DNA of 64,000 bases from Absidia repens (taxonomy: Eukaryota > Mucoromycota > Mucoromycetes > Mucorales > Cunninghamellaceae). A model generated the notes under the pieces. That model was not told the DNA's origin and did no database searches. It saw only the letters and a list, made by a program, of their open reading frames with translations. Below are positions 49,145-61,458 of this stretch, in pieces. The position numbers and the translations under genes were made by a program. Location of the stretch: assembly GCA_002105175.1 (NCBI GenBank), contig MCGE01000015.1, positions 806,001 through 870,000 of the forward strand, in the 5' to 3' direction. How positions within the stretch are numbered: the first letter of the stretch is position 1; every line of letters begins with the position of its first letter.

Positions 49145-50226
49145 GATTGATAACAAAAATGGATTGAGAAAAGAAAAGAGAGGGGTATTTGTTTTGTGAC
49201 GAAAAAAAAAGAAAGAGAAAAAAGGTTTCCCGAAAAAAAACAAGCTACAGTGAAAAAAAAATTGGGTCCGCACAAAAAAAATAAAATATCTGTGACTTCA
49301 CGCCCCTGCAAACCTGGCTCAAAAAAAAAAAAAAAAAAAAAAAAAACTGACTATCGGAGTGTTTGATAGTCTAAGGTGGGACGAAACAACGTGCTGATTT
49401 TTCTTTACGGTGTCATTCCTGCAAAAATGATTTTCTATCAACTCGGCAATTATTGAAAGAAATTTGATGGAATTTTTTGACAAGGTAAAAATAGGTGATA
49501 ATAGGTATGTAGTCTGCTTTGGATGGTTTTTTTTTCCAGTATTCAGGTTCCTCTCAGTATCATAACATACTTGCTTGTTTTACCATTGACAATGGTGTAT
49601 GCTATGGTGTTATCTAGTTATCACTTTATCATTTGCCCTAATCACACAAAATAAGTTCCTGAAAAGTCTTGTAAAAGCAACTAGACACATGCTTTAAGGT
49701 ATAAATTTATTATAATAATGAGGAGTAGAAAAAAAAAGGGAATGTAGAGGTCGGCAGTATCGGATTATAGATATTAGTCTGACTAAACTTCGTTTATCAG
49801 TAAAAAATCCTGCAGCAACCATATTTTTCCTATATATAAGTAATCTGGATACCTAACTAAAACATTGTATTGTGCTAAAGGTATTGCACTATACTGTATA
49901 CTACTATATAAATGAAAGTCCCAAAAAAGCCCCAACTCGACTATTGAATCTCCGCTTAGGGAGCGAGCGACTCCTCGGGTTTCCGCAGCGAGGTTATTAC
50001 TTTCTCCTGGCAAAAGAGGATCGATTATTGGCCAATCGAATATGCCGGAAACCGGGTATTTTACCCTTGAACGGGTTAAGGGTAAAATTTTTTGACCTTT
50101 ATTTTATATATTCGGTCTTTTTTTATATATATATTATTTTCTTTCTTTCTTTTTCTTTTTTATTTTTCTTTTGCTCTTTCTTGTTTTTTGACCCTTCTTT
50201 GATATCATTATCACTTCAACCAAAAC
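49145..50226. other. Divergent spacer between ATP1 and Sec14-like gene, with hairpins
   Basis: No gene is recognised. An A run lies at 49321-49346. A GC-richer island at 49930-50090 stands out from AT-rich surroundings and contains two possible stem-loops (49973-49993 and 50059-50087). A pyrimidine-rich leader (50130-50200) precedes the Sec14-like start. Confidence 0.6.
50059..50087. other. Perfect 10-bp stem-loop
   Basis: TTTTACCCTT at 50059-50068 pairs exactly with AAGGGTAAAA at 50078-50087 around a 9-nt loop. It sits about 140 bp upstream of the Sec14-like start codon, probably in the promoter or 5' leader. Function is unknown; as DNA it could equally be a palindromic factor site. Confidence 0.5.
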
Positions 50227-51491
50227 ATGTTTCGCTTCAAATCGAATGGAAATACAGCGGCTGACAACAAACCTTCCAGCCCTCCTATAACGGAAAAAGA
50301 ATTGCCCGTTACCCATAAGCCTATCATGACACCTCCAAAGGATTATCAACCAGCAAATACAGCAGAAATCACTGATGATCAACAACAAAAGATTGATCAA
50401 CTCCATGAATATATGACCACCATCCTACTGCCCACCACACATGAATACCATGAAAATGAAAAACGATTTTTGTCGACTGGAACGCTTAAACGTTACATGC
50501 GTGCTCGAAAATGGGACTATGAGGTAAAGAAAGAAAAGTAAGAAAATAGAGAAATTGTTTCATCACCCGATCCTCATCATCGCACGAACCTCCTCTCCTT
50601 GTCCTTTGTTTCGTTTTTCAAATAGGCAGCCAAAAATATGTTAGAAAATACCGTCAAATGGAGAAGGGACTATAGACCTGATCAATTGGATCCTGATTAT
50701 ATCAAACCAGAGGTAAGTTCATTATATGGCGGAACATGTGCCGAAAAAAAAAAGGTCAAGAAAAGGGTATTAAAAATGCTGACTTTGAACGGGTATGTTT
50801 TTTTTTGTTGTAACAGGCTGAAACTGGAAAAATGTACTTTAATGGATTCGATAAATGTGGAAGACCAGTTTGGATTATGCGACCAAGACTACAAAATTCC
50901 AAGGATAATGAACGCCAAGTGAAACACATTGTCTATAGTTTGGAACGGGGAATTCGATTAATGCCTGAAAAGGTAGAAAATATCGCCATCATTGTTGACT
51001 TTAAAGACTCATCTGCTTCTCACAACCCAAGTATAAATACCTGCAAAAAGTTTTTGGATATTCTTGGAAACCATTACCCGGAAAGACTTGGTATCGCTTT
51101 TGTAGTCAAATGTAAGTCAGAAAAAAAAAAGGAGAGCTCGGCATGCATTAGGTAATACTTATTGGGTACGTGACTAATTGAATGACCGCTTTACCTCTTT
51201 TCTTTGTCATCAATAGCACCTTGGTTCTTCTTTGTGACCTTCAAGATGATTGCTCCGTTTATGGATCCCGTAACAAAAAACAAGATCAAATTCGTTTATG
51301 ATAATGTAGATGGAAAACAAGACAATACCAAGGCTACGACAAATGAATGGGTGCACCTTCAAGATTTTATCTCAAATGATCAACTGGAAACTGATTTTAG
51401 TGGTGATTATCATTACAAGTATGATTTAGAAACCTATTGGGATCAACTGCTGGATTATACCGGAAAACCTTACAAAGTCATTGATTATTAA
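50227..51491 (+). CDS. Sec14-like CRAL-TRIO lipid-transfer protein
   Basis: Four exons (50227-50523, 50626-50712, 50817-51111, 51217-51491) give about 317 aa. CRAL-TRIO proteins bind phosphatidylinositol, phosphatidylcholine or other lipids and couple lipid exchange to PI-kinase activity. The CRAL-TRIO N-terminal helical region is seen at about 70-125 (TLKRYMRARKWDYEAAKNML, then WRRDYRPDQL). The lipid-binding domain includes YFNGFDKCGRPVWIMRPRLQ, IAIIVDFKDSS, LDILGNHYPERLGIAFVVK and SPWFFFVTFKMIAPFMDPVT, the order typical of the fold. No signal peptide or membrane anchor is seen, so it is probably cytosolic. It lies 400 bp upstream of the WNK gene on the same strand. AATAAA lies at about 51564. 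Confidence 0.93.
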
Positions 51492-51892
51492 TTATTAACC
51501 TCTCTCTCTTTCTCTTTCGCTTTCATTCTTCCCTTATCCCACTCTGTATTGATTGATTGAATTTAATAAAAAAATACAATTTAGAAATCATTTTAATCGG
51601 CGCTTTAGGATTACAGCCACACCATTACTTGAAATGTTTTCACTTTTTTCTCTTTCTCTCCCCACCTTTTTTTTCTCTTTTTACCCAACTTCTTCCACTC
51701 TGCTTTTACCTTCATTTATCCTCTTTATCTTTTTATTATATAAGCTGGGGGTTCTTTGAGAACTATTTTTTTTTTCTTGGAAAAAAAGTTTCAAGTCCTT
51801 TTTATTTTGTTTTTATATTTACACACACACTCACTGCACAACATATTCACGACAGCAGTCTCTTATTACGAATTATTATCGGGTGTTATATC
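51492..51892. other. Short spacer, 3' flank and promoter
   Basis: It contains the polyadenylation-like signal of the Sec14-like gene near 51564 and pyrimidine-rich promoter sequence for the WNK gene (51640-51730). No coding region is seen. Confidence 0.6.
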
Positions 51893-54390
51893 ATGTCGCA
51901 AGCAAACGAAATCAACGATCAATCAGAATCCTTGGATACGGAAAAGGTGATAGAAGTCTCTCCCAATGAGCGCTATGTTCGACTCAACACTCTACTTGGG
52001 AAAGGCGCATACAAAGTCGTTTACAAGGCGATTGATCGTGAAGGTAATGACTAATACAGAGCGAATATGACATTAAACTGACATTCCTTTTTTTTTTTTA
52101 CGCTATGGTTTGGTTAAACAGAGGGATACGAAGTGGCATGGAACTCTATGATGGTAATATAATATCAAGGACTCACAAGAATAATAAAGCACTAACTTTT
52201 GAATGCTGGGTTTTACAGGGTCTTCACTCGCCAGATAACAAGGAAATGGAACATGAAATCGAAATTCTCAAGTCAGTCCGTCATCCCAATGTGATTGCCT
52301 TCCACGATGCCTGGTGTACCAAGAACGAATTTGTATTTATTACAGAATTAATGACGTCGGGAACACTTCGTGAATACATTAGGAAACTCGATTTGCCCAA
52401 TCTCAAAATCATTAAACGGTGGTCTCGTCAAATTCTCAAAGGTCTTGCTTATCTTCATGGTTATACTCCTCCTATCATCCACCGTGATATTAAGTGTGAC
52501 AACATCTTTATTAATGGCGCTCACGGTGAAGTGAAGATTGGGGATATGGGAACGGCTGAAATGAAAATGGGAAAGAAATACACTATCATTGGCACTCCAG
52601 AATTCATGGCTCCTGAGATGTATGAAGAGCTTGGCTACAGTGAAAAGGTCGATATTTATGCGTTTGGAATGTGTCTATTGGAAATGGTGACCGGTGAATA
52701 CCCATATGGTGAATGTCGAAATGCAGCTCAGATCTATCGAAAAGTCTCATCGGTAAGGTTTTTTTTTAAAATAGAATTCGTGATCACCCTTTCCCCAGGC
52801 CCGGTCGTAATATCATGTTACTGCTTTATTTATGTCTCTCTCTTTCTTTCCTTTATTAGGGTGTCAAACCTGCCTGCCTAGATCAAATCCAAAATGACGA
52901 AGTCTTGAAGGTCATTGAAAACTGTATTGGTCCTGAAGAAGAAAGGTAAATCGTATTATTTTCCTTCACGACTGTATTTTCTCAAGTTGAATTTTTTATT
53001 TCTACACTATTAGAATGTCTGCTCAAGAAATTTTGGAACACTCTTTTCTTGCTGTTGAACCGGACGTTGTATTACTGACTGCTGATCCTTCTCATGTGCA
53101 TCTGACTTTGCAAGTGGTCTTCAAAGGAATGGATAAGCTTTCAGTGAAATTTGACTTTAATGTTGAGACTGATACAGCTGAACAAGTCGTCAAAGAAATG
53201 GTAAGTAATATATCTGGATCCAACAATGATATCAATTATTCATACATTTAATTTACATATAGATCGAAGAACAAGTATTACCGGAACGATACCAATACCA
53301 CATAACCAAAGAAATCAATCGAATCCTGCGTGACATTGAAAAACCGACCGAATCAGAACAAGAGGAATTAGTACGACAATCTGTGTGGCGCCGTGAAAGC
53401 GACATCCGGTCGGAACTCGAACGCACCCGAGAGGAATTGGAACTTGCAACACAACGAATCAAGGATGTGGAACACCAATGCGATGACTACGAGTCGCGGG
53501 CACGAATGGCTGAAGCAAAATACAGGGAAACGGCACGAAATTTGCGTGAAATGGAAGACCATCAGCATCAGCAGCAGCAACACCAACAACAACAGCAAGA
53601 AAACAGCAGGACAACGGAAACAATTCATACAACACCGACACAGTCTACAACGAACGTGAAGGATCCATTGGCTTCTTCAGTTACTATTCCACCCCCACCA
53701 CTGTCGTCCTCATCATCATCAACAACTTCATCAACGTCTGGTGCGACGACAGCTGCGGCACCACCAACAACAACATCATCATCTACCCAAGCACAACAAG
53801 TATCACCAGCTTCACAGCCAACAGCTCCAGGTCTTGCTCCCACATCGAATAGCCGATCTCTGAAGGAATTTAAGGACCTCAAAATTGACACCTCCTCCAA
53901 ACGCTATGAAAACCCGGCTTCCGCTGCTGTACATGAGGATCTTTATTCTGCGGCTCCTCCACTCACTGATGAACCTAGGAAATCGGACGAAAACAATTCG
54001 GCGATGCGTGAAGCGCTATTCTCACATATACTTGAAGGTAAACCAGAAACAAAAAAAAAGAAGGAGGAGGAGGGAAGGAGGGAAGAGACGAAAAAGGAAA
54101 TAAATGACTGATATGCCATTTTGCTGTGCGTGTGTGTGTATGTGTGTCTGTATAGAATATTCCGACGATACTACCATTGACGTGTTTGTACGAGACTGTG
54201 CTACCGCTACACATCGGAATGCTGAAAAGGCCCATCAATGGATCAACAAGTTGCAAAACCAAGATATTATGACAGTGGGAGATTTGCGTGATCTGCATGA
54301 CGAAGATTGGAGTGGCATTGGACTGACAGTGTTTGCTTTACGTGCTTTGAAAAATATGCTCAAGGGCAAGAAATTACAGTCCTCATCCAC

Positions 54391-54422
<32 letters not shown>

Positions 54423-54487
54423 ATGGTGCTGCTTCTTCAACGGCTTCTACCTCTCCACCAGAATCATCGCATCCCTCTCCTCACTAG
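51893..54487 (+). CDS. WNK-type (with-no-lysine) protein kinase with OSR1_C and SAM-like domains
   Basis: Seven exons (51893-52043, 52122-52153, 52219-52752, 52860-52945, 53014-53200, 53263-54037, 54156-54487) give about 698 aa. WNK kinases sense osmotic and chloride stress in animals and act on SPAK/OSR1. The WNK hallmark is present: the usual strand-3 Lys is replaced (VAWN, Asn58), while a Lys sits in the glycine loop (GKGAYKVVYK, Lys41), as in WNK1 Lys233. Other kinase motifs are IIHRDIKCDNIF, KIGDMGTAE (in place of DFG) and GTPEFMAPEMYEE. An OSR1_C-like domain follows the kinase (VHLTLQVVFKGMDKLSVKFD through KEMIEEQVLPERY, split by an intron), then a coiled coil (RSELERTREELELATQ), a Gln/Ser/Pro-rich linker and a C-terminal SAM-like domain (HQWINKLQNQDIMTVGDLRD, DWSGIGLTVFALRALKN) and a poly-Ala tail. 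Substrate in fungi is not known from sequence. Confidence 0.93.
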
Positions 54488-56556
54488 GACAACAAGGCAC
54501 TTTTTTATAGCGACTCAAGATTATGCTGGTCCACTTCTTGCTTTTTTCTATACTGCTCTTTATTTACCATTCATTCCCCCCACTTCATCACCCTTTCCCC
54601 TCTTCTCTTACTCGCTTTTCGATTTTCTTTATATACTTACAATAGACTCAAATTTGGACCATGTCATTCCCCCTCCCCTTCTTTTTTATCCTCTTACATT
54701 TGTCTTTTTATTATTATTATTATTATCACTATACTTTTACTTTTTATCCAAAAATCATTCGACTTTGGCGGAAGCATAGTTTTTTACACCTTTGTCTCAT
54801 CAATAGTCACCCCTCTGATCCTCTTCAAAATTAATTTTTATCTGGATTTACAATTTATTCTCCATGTCTATTTTTTTTCCATTCTGACGAAATAAATGAT
54901 CTTCGCATGTACATAACATTATATTATACGTTAGGATGACTTTTTTTTTTTTGATTTTGACTACTTATGTTTGATTAAACTTCAAATCGAAAGTGGGGCT
55001 ATTATGGTCGGGATTGTAGTAAATGATCATGCAATGTGTATGGGGCGCAGGGGCGTTGAATTTTTGGGTACGGTTGAATGGATAATATATTGCTTGCTGC
55101 AAAGAACTATGAGGAGGAAGAAACCGATTACTTCAGTTTCTAAACTAGTATGGTGGGCCTGCGAGGCTGAAGGATGTCTGGTCAGCAACACCTCAAACTC
55201 CGCCCACGTGGATTTTTTATTTGCTCCCAATTTTTTTTTTTTCGCACGCTCTCATTCTTTCCATTTATTTTTTTGCTTTCATTTTTTTTCTTCATCATCC
55301 ATCTTCTATGGAGCTATTTTGGACTTAGATTAGTGTCAGGACTAGTTTAAAAGGGTTTTCAGATCAGGGATTACAAGTTGCATGGGAACCCCATTTCATT
55401 TTGGATCTAGGATCTGTGGGCACCATTAGTTGGCTTTTTGCAGTCATCATTAGCTTAGTTTAGTCTTAGTTTGTGTCTACATCTGAATAAAAGATGCCTC
55501 TTTTTATATCCTTCATTGAAAAAATGTCCCATTAGTCTCTCTCATGCCTTCTACAAGGGATGAGATCTACATATTGTAATAAGTAACCTTCATCATAACT
55601 CAAACAAAAAAAGATGCCTTTGTACCATCGCCCCTTTAGATCCATTATTTTCTTTCACTAAGACATGTCTCTTTAGTCTATTTTATATATTCCTTTTTAA
55701 AATCGGCACCCGTTGCTATAGAGATGATCACTCTTGAGCTTGAATAAAATCTTTCCCCTTTCATTTTTCTCATGCGTTCTCTAGTTCATCGTACCCTTTG
55801 TTGCAATGAATCTCGCACCTTTAGTTTCGTGTTAACCCATATTGTTACAATGCTTCAATAAAATATGTGATTTTTTTTTTATTAAAAACTCCCTGAGCCA
55901 TCGCATAATGTCCAAAGCCATTATTGTGTCTATTTGGTGAGTGTCCTATCAAACATCTGCTTACTAGCTTACGTCTCTATGAAGGGAATATATATAAAAT
56001 AGACTATATATCATATAATTTTCTAAGGTGTATCGTACTATTTGCCTCGGACTGCATGTACGTGATATTCATATCATATATTTCAAAGCCATCAATCAAT
56101 GTTTTCAATGACTATTTTTTTATGTACCATCCGTCAATGAATTGAGTTCATGTAGACCGTCGCATATCAGCTAGGATTTTGTGCTTTCATCAAGGGCCAT
56201 CCTTAGCCATGATTCAATAGAGGTGTGCTTCTGTGTTCCTTTCACCTTTCACCTTTCCTCCTCAAATAATCCCATTGATTTTCATCCTACTATTAAATTA
56301 ATGGACAAAAAAAAGTCTTTTGAGGTTCTGCAGATCCCGCTTTACAGGTTCCACAAGGCACTTGCCTAAATATACACGCAGAACACTAGATAAAATATTG
56401 GTAAAAATAGGAACAAATCCTAAGCGGTGATCATTTCAAGCACCGCCCGCCCCCCAATGGCCCAATGCCAACATTTTACTAGGCTTTTTTCTTTCTCTTT
56501 TTCCTACTTTTTTCTTTTTTTCTTTCGGTTTTTCCCGCCCAAGCAGCATTCACTCG
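54488..56556. other. Spacer containing a dispersed-repeat copy
   Basis: AATAAA near 54890 serves the WNK gene. 55190-55880 is a plus-oriented dispersed-repeat copy. 56460-56540 is pyrimidine-rich promoter sequence for the SAC1 gene. No coding region is recognised. Confidence 0.6.
55190..55880 (+). repeat. Dispersed repeat copy, plus orientation
   Basis: The order is CAAACTCCGCCCACGTGG (about 55193-55210), pyrimidine tract, GTGTCAGGACTAGTTTAAAA, core AGGGATTACAAGTTGCATGG (55366-55385) with TTGGATCTAGGAT, 3' module TTTGTGTCTACATCTGAATA (about 55469-55488) with AATAAAAG, then several about 100-bp sub-repeats with CATCGCCCCTTTAGAT and CTTCAATAAAATATG up to 55870. Confidence 0.75.
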
Positions 56557-59328
56557 ATGGGAAAACAATATGAGAAACTAAGACTGTAAGTTGGTGTATG
56601 GAAATAATAATAAAAAAAAGAAACACTCTTTGGCTTCTAACTCTATGTTCTTCTTTTTTATTTTTTGGACTTGTTATCCATAGAGCGGTAACGAAAAATA
56701 GCTATGTTTTTACACCATTGTACGAACCAGCAAGCTCTACCCCAGATGGACCCATACACACGCTGACTATTGATAGAAATAAAAGGCAACTGAAACTTGA
56801 TGGTACGGTAAGAAGAATATCTACAGTAATTTTGTTTGCTTTTGCTAATGATACTCTAATATATATTTTAGCACCCACGGACACTCAAGCCTCCATGGTA
56901 AGGGAACTCGTGGTATATGGTATTCTTGGTTTTTGTCGATTACAAGTAGGTAAGAGATCAGCTGATTTGAACCTGCCAATATTATATATATGTATATTAT
57001 TAGAAACTGATTGTTTATGGTTGGGTTGGGAGAAGACGACTATGTGATAGTTGTGACAGGCCGGACTTTGGTGGGAACTCTATTTGGTAACGATATTCTG
57101 CGTGCAACCAGTTTCCAAATTTTACCACTGGGCGAAGACAGCTTGGAGAAATCATATTCAGAAGATCTCTTTGAACAAGAACAGTACTTTATTCAGCTTT
57201 TGGAATCTCACTTGCAACTCAACTCCTTTTACCTCTCTTATACATACAATTTGACCAATAGCCTACAATGTCAAAATCAAAAGGTAAGTGCTGTATAATG
57301 CTGGACCGTGCAGTATATGGGGGAGAGGAATCAGTGCTCATTTTTATCGAGATGCTTTTTACTTTTTGGTTCGTGCATTAGGCTGACGAACGCTTCCTTT
57401 GGAACAAGCATCTATCCTCAAATTTGGCTGGAATGTCTAATGATAGCATAGAGGACGACCAGGTAAATATATATAATTCAAATGGTTCTTCTTCCGTACC
57501 AGTATTGATTTTTATTTTTATTTTTACTATTAGATCAACCTATTCATTTTACCGGTGATCCAAGGATGTAAGCTAAAAAGAAATCATGGTTGTATATACA
57601 TTTACTCATTATTTGATTGAATTTTCAAATTATTACTAGATATCAACATTACCTCAATGATCGTCAATAATAAATACGTTACCTTTGCATTGATCAGTCG
57701 TCGCAGTAACGAACGGGCGGGTACACGGTACTTTTCCAGAGGTATTGATGAAAATGGACATGTCAGTAACTATGTGGAAACAGAACAACTTTTGGTATAC
57801 GACTCGATGGATCCTTTATCTACGGCGATCAGCAACAATAACAACAATAACAGCGATGCAACAACTCCAAACAAACACCTTCGTTTATCATTTATCCAAA
57901 CTAGAGGAAGCATACCTATTTTTTGGGGACAAATTCCAAACACTCGATATGTCCCTCAGCTTTATTATGAAGCGTCCACCAAGGTAATGAATATATTAGG
58001 CTATGTATTATGTGATCTACTAAAAGGAAACAAATCAGTTAACCGAACTTTTATATATGATATAGAACTTGGAGGCGGCAAAGAAACATTTTGAAGATCA
58101 GTCAAGGATTTACGGGCCCAATGTCTTGATCAACTTGACTAACAAGACTGGATACGAGCAACCACTCGGTGATTTATATGCCAGAACTATCCAAGAAATG
58201 GCCAATCCCAATTTACGATACATTCATTACGACTTTCATCATGAATGCAAAAATCTACAGTGGCACCGGGTACAGTTGTTGATCGACCGATTAATCCCGG
58301 ACTTGGAAATGGCTGGGTAAGAAGGAAACTAAAAAGAAAAAAAAATGGTTTCATAAAGATACTAATGATGTTTTTTTTTTTTTTTTTTTTTTTGTTCATA
58401 TAGCTATTACTGTTTTGATGAAGAATCCGAATTTTCAAAAACTCAACGTGGCGTTGTAAGGACGAATTGTATTGATTGTCTTGATCGAACAAATGTTGTG
58501 CAAAGCATGATGGCGAAATGGATGATGCAGCGGTGGCACCAAGATATTGGGATTGATCTTACAGCTGATCCTACTTTTGTATCCGTATTCAATTCTGGTA
58601 AAGCAATAGCATATATATATCATACAAGTTATGTTCTGACAATCACTTTTTAATTCTTATCAATGATAGCTTGGGCTGATAATGCCGATGGACTCAGTTT
58701 GTCCTACTCTGGAACGGGAGCACTTAAAACTGACTATACTAGGTACGTCAATTTGGGGAAGAGGGAGACCTATTTTCATACTAAACGGATGATGATAATG
58801 TATTTTATTAGGGGTGGCAAACGAACCATCAAAGGTGCAATGAATGATCTCAGTAACTCATTGGTGCGATATATGAAAAACAACTATTGTGACGGGTCTC
58901 GGCAGGATGGAATTGATCTTTTTTTGGGGAAATACAGTCGCGATGCCACTCAACAGAATCGAATTTTGTGCCATTATGGTCAAACCTTGCGCTATGCCCC
59001 TTGGAAAATACAGGCTATTCCTCCAGCGTTAGTGGCATCCACTGCATTGTTCTTTTGGCTCTTATTCTTCTCTGACTCAACACCAATCGAATCCTCTACC
59101 TTGTATATCTTGCTTCTGTCATTTTGCTTTGCAGTGTCGGTATCCATGTGGCTCTTTATTCAACAAAACGGCATAGAATTCATCGATTGGCCGAGATTGA
59201 ATCCATTGTATCCTGATACCCTCTCTGAAAATAGTACTATTGACCTCTCCTATCGACTTTATACAAATTGGTTCCTTGACTCTTCTGAAAACTTGGATCA
59301 AGCAGAACAAGGCAAGAAAACCACTTGA
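56557..59328 (+). CDS. SAC1: SAC1-type phosphoinositide phosphatase
   Basis: Eleven exons: 56557-56585, 56684-56802, 56872-56949, 57033-57283, 57382-57462, 57534-57567, 57640-57983, 58066-58316, 58404-58597, 58670-58742, 58812-59328; about 656 aa. SAC1 dephosphorylates PI4P, PI3P and PI(3,5)P2 at ER and Golgi membranes. The catalytic CX5R(T) motif is Cys418-x5-Arg424 in [16 protein letters not shown]. Other conserved segments are [45 protein letters not shown] and [20 protein letters not shown]. Two C-terminal transmembrane segments (about 556-572 and 581-600) anchor it. The boundary between the third and fourth exons (about 56945-57035) is my least certain splice: frame and homology to YxIVxT need an acceptor near 57032. 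A 29-nt first exon supplies the start [10 protein letters not shown]. Confidence 0.92.
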
Positions 59329-61458
59329 AGGCAAAGGCGAAGGTACTGCGTTTGAATTTTACTTTCTGTATATTGTATTTTATCATCAATCCCCCCCTCC
59401 TTTTCTTGTTATTATTATTATTATTATCTACATGTCCAATAAAATCATTGTTGAATTCTCCACATAAAAAGTATGTATTCGACCTCGTCATTCTGAATAT
59501 TGAATAAACTGCCAAAGGATATATGGTTGGATGCGAACTGGTCGAGAAATAGGATACATGCAACAAGTCAAAGGTCTTTCTGGTGGAAGCAAGTTATGTA
59601 TATATTGAATCAAGGGTGCTACATTGTTGTGGACTCCCTATTACTGACAAGGTTGTCAATGAATTCAAGGCGCGTTGAGTCGCTAGATTGTAGTTTAGCT
59701 TAGTTAAAAGTAGTTTATAGACTAGTTTGACTTCTCTCCTTCATTAATTTGCCATGATTTTGAATAAATAAATAAAAACTGCTATTGATATCTATCAACT
59801 TTTATGCACATGAATGATATGACGTGGGATGCGAATGGTGCAGCGAATTTATTGTGACAATATACGTTTGAACGGACAATGATCTTAGGATTTTGTATAA
59901 TATGGTCGGTAGCCTGTTTTGGCACATATATCACACACAATGCAAAAAAATCACTTTTGGCTGAGGAGTCGAGGAATTATAACACCAAAGATGTTTACCA
60001 CCACTGCACCTGCCTTCCAAAAAAAGAGGGCCCGCAAAGGGACGTAAAAAAACTATTCAACCCCCGCCCACATGACTATTTCTTTTTCCCTCATTTTCTA
60101 TTTTTTACATTTCTCTTTCTTTTCATTTCTTTTTTTTTTCCTTTTTTTTTGTCTTCATCATTCAACTTCTTTGAGGTTGTGATGATCTTAGTTTAGTATC
60201 AGGACTAGTTTAGAAGGCGTTTCAGCTCAGGGATTACAAGATGCATGGGGAAACCCTTTCAATTTGGATCCAGGATTTAAAACCATCATTAATTGACTTT
60301 TTGAAGTCTTCATTAGCTTAGTCTAGTGATAGTTTGTCCATACTCTGTATCTCTTTACCAATAAAATGTTTTCTTTTTATTTGCTTCAATGAAAAGCGTC
60401 CCATTAGTCTCTGTCTTGTAATGTACAGCAGATCCTTTTTACCATCGCCCATTTAGATTAGTGTTGACGATTGTTACGTTTCACTAAAAGATATCTGTGT
60501 ATAGTTTTCCTCATGTCTTGTGTGCCTTTTGAAGTATTACATACCATTTTTACAACCGTCCGTCTAGATTAATGTTGTCCATTTTTCCAATCTCACATTA
60601 GAATCTTCCCCCAATAGACCATTCCATGAAAACCTTCTATTCAACGATGAACCACTCGTCGTTAGTTTTAGTATCTACCCAATATACTTCAATAAAATAA
60701 GTCTGTTTAGAATTAGTCATCCTTTGAACCATTGGATAGTGAAAAATGTCGCTATCATAGCTCCTCTATTCCTGCTCTACCATTCGTATTTATCAGCCTA
60801 GACTGCGTCGATTTAACCTCCACTTAGGCTTTACCTTATGGTATGACCTTTATGAGACATTTCCAAAATGAATTTGCGGCAGACCCCTCTGCTTCATTTT
60901 CAGAAACCTTGTTTACCCGATTTTCACTCTTTTTGTTATTACTGACAGATGTCACCTATTTCATTTATTTTATTATTTGTATCTGATTCTTTATTTCAAC
61001 ATTATCTCAATATTACTATCTATACATAAATAACTCCAGTATACCTTTGATCTCGCTGCAAAATTTTAATTGTGAAACTTTGAAACGCGGGGTCGTATCT
61101 GGGTTTAAAGAATTGAAGGTGCATGACGAAAACCAAGCACTGTCGTTCAATTTCATAGGCATACGTAATAGAGAATACAACAACAAAATAAAGAAAATTA
61201 AAAAAGATAAGGACATGGAAACTTTAATATGATGCAGTCAATACAACAATGACTCACACAACATTCGAACCAGAGAGCCTAAAAACATACGCCCACGCTA
61301 AAAAAGCAACCCATTTAAATACCGACATAGAAACATTCATCCGAGACAAACGTGTATAAAAAAGATCACTTTTTTTTTGTATTTTTTTACCCCAGCGAAC
61401 TTGTCTTTCCTTCCTCTTTTACCTTTTTTTTTTTTTTTTTTTTGAAGCAAACAAAAGT
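59329..61458. other. Spacer containing a dispersed-repeat copy
   Basis: AATAAA near 59438 serves the SAC1 gene. 60055-60730 is a plus-oriented dispersed repeat; 59690-59790 carries a weak version of its 3' module. 60730-61350 is AT-rich with no recognised feature. A poly-T tract (61424-61443) sits just before the OTC start. Confidence 0.6.
60055..60730 (+). repeat. Dispersed repeat copy, plus orientation
   Basis: The order is AACCCCCGCCCACATGACTA (60060-60079; the CACGTG is mutated to CACATG), pyrimidine tract, GTATCAGGACTAGTTTAGAA, core GGGATTACAAGATGCATGGG (60230-60249) with AAACCCTTTCAATTTGGATC, 3' module with CAATAAAATG near 60359, and sub-repeats with CATCGCCCATTTAGATTAGT (about 60445) and CTTCAATAAAATAAG (about 60689). 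Confidence 0.75.
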
